From Paramylibacter kogurei (GTDB lineage: Bacteria > Pseudomonadota > Alphaproteobacteria > Rhodobacterales > Rhodobacteraceae): a stretch of DNA of 64,000 nt. The stretch spans positions 62,001 to 126,000 of the forward strand of contig NZ_MDGM01000014.1 of assembly GCF_002742285.1 (NCBI RefSeq). The letters run 5' to 3'. Under the pieces are notes generated by a model. That model was not told the DNA's origin. It saw only the letters and a program-made list of their open reading frames with translations, and ran no database searches. Shown piece by piece: positions 8,837 to 18,526 of this stretch. Position 1 is the first letter of the stretch. Every line of letters begins with the position of its first letter. A program made the position numbers and the translations under genes.

Positions 8837-9376
8837 TTATTGTCCCCGACGGGATAGAATGTTTTTGCCCAAAAGTTCCAAGGCATCTTTCAGGGCTGTA
8901 TCTGCCACATCTTTGACAGATGTTTCAATCTGTTCGATCTGAACTTTGGACAACTCTTTGTGTTTAGGTTTGTGTGCAAATTCGGATTTGGGCTCTTGAA
9001 ACCCGCTGCCAAACCCCGTTGGGGCGGTTTGGGTCAATGTAATACGGGCAATTGCGTTGTATCCGTAGCATGAATTAACCCGTTCAATGATCTGTGGAAT
9101 TTGCATTTGCAACATCGGCGCATTTGCGCCGTTACACAACAACGTCAGGTTCGCACCGAACCCTTGTTTGGAATATCCAACCTTGATCGGTTGCGCGATG
9201 GCGGCGATTTGTACGCCTGCGATTTCTGCCCATTGCGTCAACAGGCGCGTTTCTGCGAATCCGCGTTTTTCACTGGCGGCGCGAATGCGTTGCTGTAACA
9301 ACCCGCTGGTTTGCAAAAATCCACGGCTTTTGCGTTTGGGGGCTGTGCCCGATTTTGATTGTGATTGACGTGCCAT
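8837..9376 (-). CDS. DUF721 (DciA-like) domain protein
   Basis: 179 residues. The part from about residue 20 to 115 (LLQQRIRAASEKRGFAETRLLTQWAEIAG...) matches the DUF721 domain, whose characterised member DciA helps load the replicative helicase in bacteria without DnaC. The domain is followed by a charged tail that is probably flexible. Whether this copy is a helicase loader is not shown; the domain match and the absence of DnaC in this lineage make it plausible. The gene is divergent from mutY with an 80-bp spacer. Confidence 0.75.
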   Translation of the reverse strand: MARQSQSKSGTAPKRKSRGFLQTSGLLQQRIRAASEKRGFAETRLLTQWAEIAGVQIAAIAQPIKVGYSKQGFGANLTLLCNGANAPMLQMQIPQIIERVNSCYGYNAIARITLTQTAPTGFGSGFQEPKSEFAHKPKHKELSKVQIEQIETSVKDVADTALKDALELLGKNILSRRGQ

Positions 9377-9456
9377 GGTGATCCGTTGCTTTGCTGTGGT
9401 ATCTTACGCGTGATTGCGTATTTTGCCAGTGAATAAGGCGTGAAGGGCACGGAATT

Positions 9457-10533
9457 TTGGATCAAAAGCAAGACAAGAGCGAAATTTTGCTGGCGTGGTA
9501 TGATGAACATGCCCGCCTGATGCCATGGCGTGTGCCACCCGAACAACGCAAATTGGGTGTGTTGCCCGATCCATATCATGTGTGGCTGTCAGAGGTGATG
9601 TTGCAACAAACCACTGTTGCAGCCGTGCGCGATTATTTTGTGAAATTCACACAGATGTGGCCAACGGTTGGTGATTTGGCGGCCGCCGATGATGGCGATG
9701 TGATGGCGGCGTGGGCGGGGCTAGGCTATTACGCGCGGGCGCGCAATTTGTTGAAATGTGCACGGGTTGTTGCATATGATCTGGGGGGTGTTTTTCCGGA
9801 TAATGAGGCGGCGTTATTAAAATTGCCCGGCATTGGCCCCTATACCGCCGCCGCGATTAGCGCGATTGCCTTTGATATTCCCGCAACCGTTTTGGATGGC
9901 AATGTGGAACGGGTGATGGCGCGCCAATTTGGCGTGATGGAACCACTGCCCGATAGCAAAGAGGCGTTGCGCAAACTGGCCGCATCGCGCACGCCTCAAA
10001 ACCGAGCGGGCGATTATGCGCAGGCCGTGATGGATTTAGGGGCAACCATTTGCACGCCGCGCTCGCCACGATGTGGGGTATGCCCGTGGGCACAAGGATG
10101 TAAGGGCCGCGAGCAAGGGATTGCGCCGCAGCTTCCAAAGAAACGCAAAAAAGCAAAGGTTCCAACACGGGTGGGTGTTGTTTATGTGGCGCGACGCAAT
10201 GATGGTGCATTGTTGATGGAACAACGCCCAGACAAAGGATTGTTGGGTGGCATGATGGGCTGGCCTGGGAGCGAATGGGCAGAAACGGAGGCCGAACAGA
10301 ATGCGCCCATGAATGCCGATTGGCGCAGTTTGCCTGAAACCGTTCGCCATACATTTACCCATTTTCATTTACATCTTAAGGTTATGATCGCAGATGTTCC
10401 CAGCGATGCCGCACCGTTTCGCGGCGTATTTGTTGACAGGGAACGCTTTGATGCCAATGCTTTGCCAACGGTGATGCGCAAAGTGTGGAAAACAGCCGCA
10501 CCAGCATTGGTTGAAACAGGACAAGACATATGA
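9457..10533 (+). CDS. mutY: A/G-specific adenine glycosylase
   Basis: 358 residues. MutY removes adenine mispaired with 8-oxoguanine. Seen: the helix-hairpin-helix LPGIGPYTAAAISAIAFD (about 126-143), which ends with the catalytic Asp region (VLDGNVERV), and the [4Fe-4S] cluster motif C-x6-C-x2-C-x5-C in CTPRSPRCGVCPWAQGC (about 198-214). The carboxy-terminal part is the NUDIX-like 8-oxoG recognition domain (VGVVYVARRNDGALLMEQRP). The likely start is TTG 9457. The end overlaps the alkB start (ATGA). With mutM further along, the window carries two of the three GO-system activities. Confidence 0.93.
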   Translation: MDQKQDKSEILLAWYDEHARLMPWRVPPEQRKLGVLPDPYHVWLSEVMLQQTTVAAVRDYFVKFTQMWPTVGDLAAADDGDVMAAWAGLGYYARARNLLKCARVVAYDLGGVFPDNEAALLKLPGIGPYTAAAISAIAFDIPATVLDGNVERVMARQFGVMEPLPDSKEALRKLAASRTPQNRAGDYAQAVMDLGATICTPRSPRCGVCPWAQGCKGREQGIAPQLPKKRKKAKVPTRVGVVYVARRNDGALLMEQRPDKGLLGGMMGWPGSEWAETEAEQNAPMNADWRSLPETVRHTFTHFHLHLKVMIADVPSDAAPFRGVFVDRERFDANALPTVMRKVWKTAAPALVETGQDI

Positions 10534-11660
10534 ACCGACCCAAAGATATATCGCTGTTACGCAATGCGTTGCCGTTTTGGATCACGTTGTTGACCTTGGT
10601 TTTGCTGGGCGTTTCGGCTTATCTGGGCGGGTGGTGGTTGTTACTGGTTTACCTGAACACTTGGATATTGATCGGCGCACTTGATACGTTCGAAGGATTA
10701 TATACCGCCAATGCCGACCCACAGACCGATGATGCCAGCCTGTTTTGGTTTCGCTTGATCACCATCATTTGGTTTCCGTTGGAATTTATCGCCGTGTTTG
10801 CCTGTATCGCAGCGGTGACATTTGGCGATTATACGATGTGGGAAAAAATTGCACTGATGGGGAGCATGGGGATTATTACGGGATCTGTTGGGATCGTGTA
10901 TGCCCATGAATTGATGCATCAAAAATCCAAGCTGGAACGCCACATGGGCGATGGTTTGATGGCGCTGGCATTATACGGGCATTTTCGATCCGAACATTTA
11001 CTGGTGCACCACCGATATGTCGGCACACCCAAGGACCCTGTGACCGCACGTTATAACGAAGGGTTCCATCGGTTTTTCCCGCGCGTATTGATTGGGTGTT
11101 TGCGATCAAGTTGGGCGGCCGAAAAATCAATGTTGGCACGCAAACAATTGTTATGGTGGCATAAATCCAATCCATTTTGGAAATACGCAACATTGCAGGG
11201 CGCATTTTTGTTGATTGCCTTTGCCATTGGTGGCCTGGCTGGCGTTGGGTTTTTCATATTCCAAGCCGCAATTGCCGTTTGGCAGTTGGAATTGGTGAAT
11301 TATGTCGAACATTATGGATTAACCCGCAAACATTTGGGCGATGGAAAGTATGAACATACCAAGCCGCAACATTCATGGAATGCCGCGCATAAGATTTCCA
11401 ACTATTTTTTGCTAAACTTACAACGCCATTCTGATCATCATTACAAACCAGATCGGCGATACCCGTTGTTGCAAAACTATGATGATGATGCCGCGCCGCA
11501 ATTGCCCCGCAGCTATCCGATCATGACATTTCTGGCGATGATCCCACCTGTTTGGAAACGGGTGATGAACCCGCGCGTGCGTGCGTGGCGTGCACAGTTT
11601 TATCCAGAAATCACCGATTGGCATGCCTATAACAAGGCAGAAAACCCGATGCCCAGATAG
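10530..11660 (+). CDS. alkB: Alkane 1-monooxygenase (AlkB-type)
   Basis: 376 residues, an integral-membrane di-iron hydroxylase. Hydrophobic segments at about 14-34, 36-50, 74-97, 105-123 and 222-255 fit the AlkB topology. All His motifs are present: HELMH (126-130), EHLLVHH (155-161), NYVEHYGL (257-264) and LQRHSDHH (297-304). AlkB hydroxylates medium-chain n-alkanes with electrons from rubredoxin; no rubredoxin or reductase gene is in the window. The start overlaps the mutY stop. The length is slightly below the 400-odd residues of Pseudomonas AlkB but normal for marine Rhodobacterales. Confidence 0.93.
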   Translation: MNRPKDISLLRNALPFWITLLTLVLLGVSAYLGGWWLLLVYLNTWILIGALDTFEGLYTANADPQTDDASLFWFRLITIIWFPLEFIAVFACIAAVTFGDYTMWEKIALMGSMGIITGSVGIVYAHELMHQKSKLERHMGDGLMALALYGHFRSEHLLVHHRYVGTPKDPVTARYNEGFHRFFPRVLIGCLRSSWAAEKSMLARKQLLWWHKSNPFWKYATLQGAFLLIAFAIGGLAGVGFFIFQAAIAVWQLELVNYVEHYGLTRKHLGDGKYEHTKPQHSWNAAHKISNYFLLNLQRHSDHHYKPDRRYPLLQNYDDDAAPQLPRSYPIMTFLAMIPPVWKRVMNPRVRAWRAQFYPEITDWHAYNKAENPMPR

Positions 11661-11667
11661 CAAAAAG

Positions 11668-11690
11668 CCCCGCCAAAAATAATGGCGGGG
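11668..11690 (-). terminator. Rho-independent terminator behind ccrM (possibly bidirectional)
   Basis: An 8-bp stem (CCCCGCCA/TGGCGGGG, 11668-11675 with 11683-11690) and a 7-base loop. On the minus strand it is followed by a run of five T residues, so it best serves ccrM, whose stop is 66 bases away. It may also stop read-through from alkB, which ends 7 bases before it. Confidence 0.85.
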
Positions 11691-11756
11691 AGTTGGGCTA
11701 GTATCTTGGGGCGCAAACCCCAAGACGGCGGTAACTGAAAGATCTGTTACGTAAAT

Positions 11757-12890
<1,134 letters not shown>

Positions 12891-12956
12891 TCATTAAGGC
12901 TAAAATGAGTCAAATAGGATTCTGGGTCAATTCGTTTTTAATTTTGGCGTTATGTT

Positions 12957-13589
12957 TCAGTTGGTTACAGAATTACCCTTATACAATATATTGTGTATGG
13001 GTTTGAACGAACGTCTATGGTGTGGGGTGACGCCCAGATTTTGGAGGCCAAGCTGATGCATTTTTGTCCCATATCCCGCGTTACGTTCCCAGCCGTAGCC
13101 CGGAAATTGTTGCGCTAAATCACCCATCAGACGATCACGCGTGACCTTTGCAATGATCGAAGCAGCGGCGATTGATGCCGATTTTGCGTCGCCCTTAACC
13201 ACGGCCTGTGCATCCATCGACAGGTTCGGCGGAATTTTATTCCCATCGATCAGCGCAAAATCGGGTGTGATCGCCAGCCCAGCCACCGCACGTTCCATCG
13301 CACGAAAGGTGGCCTGTAATATATTGATGCGGTCAATTTCGTCGACTTCGACATGGGCGATGCTGATTTGAGCGCAATCATGAATTTCTTCAAACAATGC
13401 CGCGCGCCGTTTCGCGCTCAGTTTTTTGGAATCGTTTAATCCAGTGGGAATGTTATTGGGATCAAGAATCACAGCACAGGCCGTAACTGGCCCCGCCCAC
13501 GGGCCGCGCCCAACCTCGTCCACGCCAGCGATTGTTTTGATTGCGGGGTTGGATTGCATCAAAGCGGTTTCAATTGAAAAATCTGTCAT
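12957..13589 (-). CDS. rnhB: Ribonuclease HII
   Basis: 210 residues. RNase HII removes ribonucleotides from DNA and RNA from hybrids. Seen: AGVDEVGRGPWAGPV with the catalytic DE pair at Asp24-Glu25, GLNDSKKLS, and KSASIAAASIIAKVTRD, all family signatures. The open frame extends upstream to 13742, but the conserved protein starts at ATG 13589; the longer part overlaps the end of the neighbouring gene and has no family match. rnhB lies directly upstream of ccrM on the same strand, the usual order in alphaproteobacteria. Confidence 0.92.
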   Translation of the reverse strand: MTDFSIETALMQSNPAIKTIAGVDEVGRGPWAGPVTACAVILDPNNIPTGLNDSKKLSAKRRAALFEEIHDCAQISIAHVEVDEIDRINILQATFRAMERAVAGLAITPDFALIDGNKIPPNLSMDAQAVVKGDAKSASIAAASIIAKVTRDRLMGDLAQQFPGYGWERNAGYGTKMHQLGLQNLGVTPHHRRSFKPIHNILYKGNSVTN

Positions 13590-13623
13590 GAAATCCGCAT
13601 AGCGCGATTTGCGCAATAAGGAT

Positions 13624-13650
13624 AGGGGCGCCAAGTATGACGCCCCTTTT
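13624..13650. terminator. Possible hairpin terminator between the His-rich gene and rnhB
   Basis: A 7-bp stem AGGGGCG/CGCCCCT (13624-13630 with 13641-13647) with a 10-base loop. Four T residues follow on the plus strand, but on the minus strand, where the flanking genes lie, there is no good T run. It may therefore only partly terminate the upstream gene. Confidence 0.45.
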
Positions 13651-13671
13651 GCCTGTATGTTCTGCCTCTGA

Positions 13672-14073
13672 TTAGTGTTTATGTCCGTGTGCTTTGCGAA
13701 AGCCATGTTCAACACCTTTGCGACAATCGTGTTTGTGGCCAAAGTTTTTTACATGTCGCGAGTTGCGCCCATGAACATGATATTCACAACCGGGGCGATT
13801 TCCTGGGTGATAATATCCCGGTTTTTGGGGGCGTTGATGTGTGTATCGCGGCGTGGCCGGATATCTGTGTGGTGTGGCCGTGTGATTGTGACGATACACA
13901 GGTGCCGCTTGTTTATCGTCACGCGATTTTTTCGCGATCACGGCGAGCACACCCGCACCCAATAAGAATGCAGCCAGTTTTTCAGAATCACTTGCGGCGC
14001 GTGCCGCGCTGCCCGTGCTGGTTGTTGCGATGGCGGCGATGACGCCAGCGGTAATGAAAGATTTAATGCTCAT
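13672..14073 (-). CDS. Small exported His-rich protein, unknown function
   Basis: 133 residues. An amino-terminal signal (about 1-26, ending ...GSAARA) is followed by a second hydrophobic stretch (AAFLLGAGVLAVIA, about 34-47). The tail from about residue 60 is rich in His, Arg, Tyr and Pro, with a CEYHVHGRNSRHVKNFGHKH block and HGHKH at the very end, and it has two Cys. I do not recognise the family. Similar short proteins occur in Rhodobacterales. The His content would allow metal binding, but that is an inference only. Confidence 0.65.
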   Translation of the reverse strand: MSIKSFITAGVIAAIATTSTGSAARAASDSEKLAAFLLGAGVLAVIAKKSRDDKQAAPVYRHNHTATPHRYPATPRYTHQRPQKPGYYHPGNRPGCEYHVHGRNSRHVKNFGHKHDCRKGVEHGFRKAHGHKH

Positions 14074-14234
14074 GTCGTGTCCTTTCGATGTGCCTGCTCG
14101 GTTTCAATTCAACGCAACGGGGTGTTGCGCCGTTGAGATAAATTTTGGGCAAAGCGGGATGTCAGGCAATGACGAGCCTTTGTTATCGAATATCATTGTG
14201 CGAAATTCAGTGCGTTATTGAATAACGGATCAAA

Positions 14235-14555
14235 ATGCGCCACCTGTTGGGTATGAAACACAAAACATCCATATTCGCGATCGCAACAAGCATCGCCCTG
14301 ATGGCACCAATGGCGGCGACTGCGGCCTGTTATGCCGATTACAAAGCGAAACGCGCAGGCGAAGGTTTGCGCTTGCATTACGGCGTTATTGAACTGTCGG
14401 ACAATCTGTGCGGTAATCCAAATGCTGCGAAACGTACGATTGAAAATCGTGTGGCACGCGACGGTTGGACGGTACTGCGTGTGATGTCCACATTTGATGA
14501 ATCAGGGCTTGGCCCACGGCGAAAGGATGCGGGTGAATATTTTCTTAAATACTAA
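14235..14555 (+). CDS. Small secreted protein, unknown function
   Basis: 106 residues with a signal peptide (MKHKTSIFAIATSIALMAPMAATA from residue 7, cleavage before ACYADYKAK). The mature part of about 77 residues has two Cys, which could form one disulfide, and a conserved-looking LHYGVIEL...GWTVLRVMSTFD...AGEYFLKY layout that I recall from unnamed Rhodobacterales proteins. The start may be ATG 14235 or ATG 14253. The end overlaps the start of the membrane-anchored regulator, so the two are very likely co-translated. Confidence 0.68.
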   Translation: MRHLLGMKHKTSIFAIATSIALMAPMAATAACYADYKAKRAGEGLRLHYGVIELSDNLCGNPNAAKRTIENRVARDGWTVLRVMSTFDESGLGPRRKDAGEYFLKY

Positions 14556-15222
14556 ATCGCCCAAGGGTATTGCGCTGATTGGCAGCGGTATCGTGATTGC
14601 GCTATTGTTTGTTGCATCGTTGATATTGTTCATCAGCCTGCCAGATGCGAATGCATTTAATGATCGGGTGGAACAGATATTTGTGCAAAACGATGCGCTG
14701 ACCACCACGGAATCAGTGAAACTGTTGGAGGTGTTGGCACAATCTGGCACTGCGTTTGCCGATGTGTTGCAAGGCTATCGTTTTATCATTTTCGTTTTGT
14801 TGGTTTTGGCATCGGCATTATTGCTGGCGGCATTGTATTTTTTGTTGAACAATTACGGGCTTGCGCGACGCGTATCGGAAATTGAGCGATCTGGCATTAT
14901 GATCAACAGCCTGATCATCAATCGCGAAGAACAGGTTGTTTATATCAATAATATGGAATTCGAATTGACCGAGGCCGCGTGTGAAACGCTTTCTGTGTTA
15001 TGCGAAGCGCGTCTGGATGACGAGGTGATGACAGGTGCCGATATGGAGGCCATGATCACCGGTAAAAACAGCATTGATTGCGACGAAGCATCGGGTGCAA
15101 CCCGGATCAAACGGTTGCGCGATCATCTGGGCAATCAGATCGTCAGCCAGTTGTTGATTAAAAACATCAGCCGCAAGGGATATATATTATCCATCGACAA
15201 AGACGTTATTCGGATGCTTTAG
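14527..15222 (+). CDS. Membrane-anchored winged-helix (OmpR-type) regulator
   Basis: About 231 residues. Two membrane segments (roughly residues 15-37 and 83-106) enclose a periplasmic loop of about 45 residues. The cytoplasmic part has a strand pair (NREEQVVYINNMEFELT), two helices, and a recognition region TRIKRLRDHLG followed by a wing ending NISRKGYILSI, which fits the OmpR/PhoB carboxy-terminal DNA-binding fold. The layout is the reverse of ToxR/CadC, with DNA binding at the carboxy end. The start is uncertain: ATG 14527 or GTG 14533, the latter 6 bases after GAAAGG. It overlaps the upstream gene and its 3' end overlaps the Kef gene by 17 bases. Confidence 0.62.
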   Translation: MRVNIFLNTKSPKGIALIGSGIVIALLFVASLILFISLPDANAFNDRVEQIFVQNDALTTTESVKLLEVLAQSGTAFADVLQGYRFIIFVLLVLASALLLAALYFLLNNYGLARRVSEIERSGIMINSLIINREEQVVYINNMEFELTEAACETLSVLCEARLDDEVMTGADMEAMITGKNSIDCDEASGATRIKRLRDHLGNQIVSQLLIKNISRKGYILSIDKDVIRML

Positions 15223-17083
15223 GCTCTGTTTCTTCATCTGGTTTTTGGTCAACGAATTTCGCCAAATTGGCCAAGAACCCTGTGTGAAAATCCGAATTAA
15301 TTTCTATCGCGCGTTCGATATAAGCCTTGTTTTTTTCTGTCGGGATATTGGGGTCCCACAATTCAGCCAATTCCGCCAATGCGCTTCTGTCGGATTTGAC
15401 AAAACTTTCTGCCGCCATGTCGATATCAAACGGTGCCCAATCCATTTGTTCCAACATGTATTTGCTGGCGCGAATGGCGCTGTCGAATGTTTCGCGCACG
15501 ATGTCATTTGCGCCCGCTTGATACAATTCATAAACGTGATTACGATCATACGCCCGTGCGATGATATGCACATTGGGGTTTACCTTTTTGGCGTGTTTTA
15601 CCAAGTTGACGGCCGCCTTTTTATCATCCACAGCGACAATCAGAATTTTCGCATCAGGCAGGCCAGCGGCGTGCATTAATTCAGGGCGGCTTGGGTCGCC
15701 AAAATATCCTTTTACACCAAAGCGGCGCATATTATCGATTTGATCAATATGGTGATCAATCACCACGGTTTTAATTCCAGCGGCAAGTGCCATGCGATTG
15801 ATTACTTGGCCAAAGCGGCCAATGCCGACGATGATCACTGTGCCCTGTTCATCAATTTCATCCTGTTCTGGTGCGTGGCTGGTTGTTTTATGCACGGCCA
15901 GTTTATCAAACACGATAAACAACAGCGGGGTGAACAACATCGAAAGAGCAACGATTAAAGATAGGGTTTGTGACAATTCCGTTGGGATCACGTTATTCGT
16001 CACCGTGGTGGATAACATGACAAATCCAAATTCACCCGCCTGCGCCAATGACAGAGCAAATAGCAATCGATCACGGCCTCTGATTTTGAACAGAACGGCG
16101 AGCACGTATAAAACCGCACCTTTGATCAACATCACACCCAATGTCATGCCAATGATGGCAAAGAAATTCCCAAACAACAGCGTGAAGTTAATCCCCGCAC
16201 CAACGGTGATAAAAAACAGGCCGAGCAATAACCCCTTGAACGGTTCAACATCGCTTTCCAATTCGTGGCGAAATTCGCTATTGGCCAAAACCACGCCTGC
16301 CAAAAATGTCCCAAGCGCGGCAGATAGCCCAACCGTCGTCATCAACAATGCGATGCCAACAACCAGCAACAACGCTATTGCCGTGAACATTTCGCGCAAA
16401 TGTGCCTTGGCGATGAACCGAAATATGGGGCGCGTTAGGTAAACGCCCATCAAGATCACCGCAATCACTGCGGCCACGGTCACAAGGGTTACGCCCCATG
16501 CGGGCAATCCATCTGTTAGGCTGATCGCGCTTCCATGATCGCCGCCATGCGCGCCGGCATTATGTAAACCAGGAATGGCGAGCAATGGTACCAGCGCCAG
16601 CATCGGGATCACGGCGATATCTTGGGATAACAGAACCGAAAAGGCGGATCGCCCACCTTTGGCGTTCATTAATGATTTTTCATTTAGGGTTTGGACAACA
16701 ATCGCGGTGGAGGATAGCGAGAATGTTAAACCAATTGCGAGGCTGACAGACCAGATTTGGCCCAGCGCCAAACAGGCCCCCATGATCGCAAGGGTGGTCA
16801 ATGCCACTTGCAATCCGCCCAGACCGATCAATCGGTGGCGCATATCCCATAATGCGCGTGGTTCCAATTCCAGACCAACCACAAACAGCATCATCACCAC
16901 ACCAAATTCTGCGAAATGCTGTAAATCTTGGGTTTCTGATCCAACAAGGCCGAGCACGGGGCCGATTAAAACGCCAGCAATCAAATACCCCAAGACCGAA
17001 CCAAGCCCTGCACGTTTTGCCAGTGGCACCGCGATACATGCCGCAGCGAGGTATATAGTTGCCTGTAGTAGAAAAATATCCAT
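15206..17083 (-). CDS. Monovalent cation:proton antiporter-2 (Kef type) with TrkA-N domain
   Basis: 625 residues. About twelve membrane segments (residues 3-385) form a CPA2 antiporter unit with LGYLIAGVLIGP and FSLSSTAIVVQTL motifs. A Rossmann TrkA-N domain follows (GTVIIVGIGRFGQV, about residues 405-520), which binds nucleotides and gates the channel in KefB/KefC. The protein probably carries out K+ efflux in exchange for protons under electrophile or pH stress. The open frame reaches 17149 but ATG 17083 (MDIFLLQATIYLAAA) gives the standard start. The 3' end overlaps the convergent regulator gene by 17 bases. Confidence 0.9.
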   Translation of the reverse strand: MDIFLLQATIYLAAACIAVPLAKRAGLGSVLGYLIAGVLIGPVLGLVGSETQDLQHFAEFGVVMMLFVVGLELEPRALWDMRHRLIGLGGLQVALTTLAIMGACLALGQIWSVSLAIGLTFSLSSTAIVVQTLNEKSLMNAKGGRSAFSVLLSQDIAVIPMLALVPLLAIPGLHNAGAHGGDHGSAISLTDGLPAWGVTLVTVAAVIAVILMGVYLTRPIFRFIAKAHLREMFTAIALLLVVGIALLMTTVGLSAALGTFLAGVVLANSEFRHELESDVEPFKGLLLGLFFITVGAGINFTLLFGNFFAIIGMTLGVMLIKGAVLYVLAVLFKIRGRDRLLFALSLAQAGEFGFVMLSTTVTNNVIPTELSQTLSLIVALSMLFTPLLFIVFDKLAVHKTTSHAPEQDEIDEQGTVIIVGIGRFGQVINRMALAAGIKTVVIDHHIDQIDNMRRFGVKGYFGDPSRPELMHAAGLPDAKILIVAVDDKKAAVNLVKHAKKVNPNVHIIARAYDRNHVYELYQAGANDIVRETFDSAIRASKYMLEQMDWAPFDIDMAAESFVKSDRSALAELAELWDPNIPTEKNKAYIERAIEINSDFHTGFLANLAKFVDQKPDEETEPKASE

Positions 17084-17275
17084 GCCGCCTGGTTCCTTGT
17101 TTTGGCACCATCTTAACGTGAGCGGAATCAGAAACAAAGCGATATGCATCGGTGTATGGATATGAACCTGTTCTAGCCTGATAAGTCTTGCGAGGACATG
17201 GTTTTTTCATCATTGCCTGAGCATTTTATATCTGATAAATATACTCAGGAATTATTGAAACGGTAAGAATCCATA

Positions 17276-17704
17276 ATGTCTGCTTTGTTGAAATACGAAC
17301 AACCCGTTGCGCGCGAAATCGTTGATTATGGTTTTGCGGGCGACGAAATCGCGTTCCTTAACAAGCTGCGGTTAACTGCGATGCGCTGCCGAAGCTCTGC
17401 GCGGCTTGATATGTTTGAGGCATGTCGGTTGGTCATGAATGTGGATGGGCAAAACCATGATATCGTGATCGAAGCATTGCTGCGCACCATGTATCAAGGT
17501 TTGAATAAAACGCCTGTATTTTTATCGCCAAACTCCGAAGAATTGTCATTTGATGAATCTTGGTTGCTGCGTTGTGTTTGTGGAAATCGGGACAAGGATT
17601 ACGGATCGGTACGGTTTTTAATCGCACGGCGGGTGGCGCAACCTTATCAGCGTTCCATGGCGTTTTTGATTGAAAAAGTGTCCGAGTGTTTAACTCAAGT
17701 TTAG
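17276..17704 (+). CDS. Conserved protein of unknown function
   Basis: 142 residues, soluble, without signal peptide. It has three Cys in the first half and a CVCGN motif (about 101-105) that is reminiscent of a metal or thiol site but too short to call. The sequence FLNKLRLTAMRCRSSARLDMFEACRLV looks helical. I recall similar unnamed proteins in Rhodobacterales beside Dps-like genes, without a known role. Its stop codon lies inside the ICE box that precedes the Dps gene. Confidence 0.65.
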   Translation: MSALLKYEQPVAREIVDYGFAGDEIAFLNKLRLTAMRCRSSARLDMFEACRLVMNVDGQNHDIVIEALLRTMYQGLNKTPVFLSPNSEELSFDESWLLRCVCGNRDKDYGSVRFLIARRVAQPYQRSMAFLIEKVSECLTQV

Positions 17705-17716
17705 AATCATTCTAAA
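17700..17716. promoter_or_regulatory. Iron control element (Irr-type box) before dps
   Basis: TTTAGAA-TCA-TTCTAAA, a perfect 7-bp inverted repeat with a 3-base spacer. This equals the ICE consensus bound by Irr, the haem-responsive iron regulator of alphaproteobacteria. It is 96 bp upstream of the Dps start. Control of iron-storage genes by Irr is known for rhizobia and predicted for Rhodobacterales; binding here is an inference. Confidence 0.8.
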
Positions 17717-17811
17717 AACATTGGACATTTGATTTTGCTTTGATATGGTTGGCAGAAGGAAGCCAGCCAAACGCCAGCCACCTATTTTCACAAAAATTTG
17801 GGATACACAGA

Positions 17812-18282
17812 ATGGCACAAACAGCAACAGCACTGAATTCATCAGCGAAACAAGCAATCGCAGGGGCGCTTAATCAATGCGTCGCTGAAACTTGTGTGAC
17901 AACAATGTTAGCACAGAATTTCCATTGGAACGTCAAAGGCATGGCCTTTGGTCCATTGCATGATCTGTTTCAAAAAATCTACGAAGATCACTTTGTTGCC
18001 CAAGACGATTTGGCAGAACGCATTCGTGCGCTTGGTGAATATGCCGAAGGTACACTTGCCGGTATGATCGAACGATCCAAAGTGAGCGAACAGTCGGGCA
18101 AAGCATCAGATGTTGAAATGATCAAAATGATGTTGGATGCCCAAGAAACCTTGGCCGCAACCATCGGTGGTGCGGGGCAAATCGCAGCCGAAGCAGGTGA
18201 CACACTGACAGAAGATTTGTGTATCGCACGTGGTCAAACACATGAAAAATTCGCCTGGTTCTTGCGTTCGCACCTAGGCTAA
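17812..18282 (+). CDS. dps: Dps-family ferritin-like protein
   Basis: 156 residues. Dps dodecamers oxidise and store iron and protect DNA from peroxide. Seen: the ferroxidase ligands in NFHWNVKGMAFGPLHDLFQKIYEDHF (residues about 40-65, His, Asp and Glu in the WNVKG...H..F..IYEDH pattern) and DDLAERIRALGEY just after it. The frame is open from 17740, but ATG 17812 begins the conserved protein. Regulation by iron is suggested by the ICE box upstream. The 3' end overlaps the convergent DUF1289 gene by 9 bases. Confidence 0.92.
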   Translation: MAQTATALNSSAKQAIAGALNQCVAETCVTTMLAQNFHWNVKGMAFGPLHDLFQKIYEDHFVAQDDLAERIRALGEYAEGTLAGMIERSKVSEQSGKASDVEMIKMMLDAQETLAATIGGAGQIAAEAGDTLTEDLCIARGQTHEKFAWFLRSHLG

Positions 18283-18516
18283 CGGATTTGGCGAACCCTT
18301 TTTGCGGCACTTCTTATCGTAGGCTTCGCGCCAGTGAGAGAATTGCCCTAATTGGGTTTGCTGCACAACCAACATTTCAATAAACGCAATTTGGTGTTTG
18401 GGCTTTTTAAGATTTTTAAGCAGCGATTTTTGCGCTTTGGTCATCGAACAAGCAATACAGTGTCCTTGGCGTTTGTATTTGCAAACATCGACACAGGGCG
18501 AAGGTACCTTTGGCAT
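18274..18516 (-). CDS. DUF1289 domain protein (Cys-rich)
   Basis: 80 residues. The amino-terminal Cys pattern C-x3-C-x7-C-x2-C in SPCVDVCKYKRQGHCIACSMT (residues 6-26) is that of DUF1289, a small family often suggested to bind a metal or Fe-S centre; function is unknown. The rest is basic (KKPKHQ, KKCRKKGSPNP). It starts 10 bases after hemP on the same strand, so it belongs to an iron-linked operon. It overlaps the dps end. Confidence 0.82.
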   Translation of the reverse strand: MPKVPSPCVDVCKYKRQGHCIACSMTKAQKSLLKNLKKPKHQIAFIEMLVVQQTQLGQFSHWREAYDKKCRKKGSPNPLA

Positions 18517-18526
18517 TTGTGACGGC

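Noticed and set aside
16575..17165. A 196-codon plus-strand frame opposite the Kef antiporter
   Set aside because: The translated product has no domain-like features and the minus strand holds the full antiporter.
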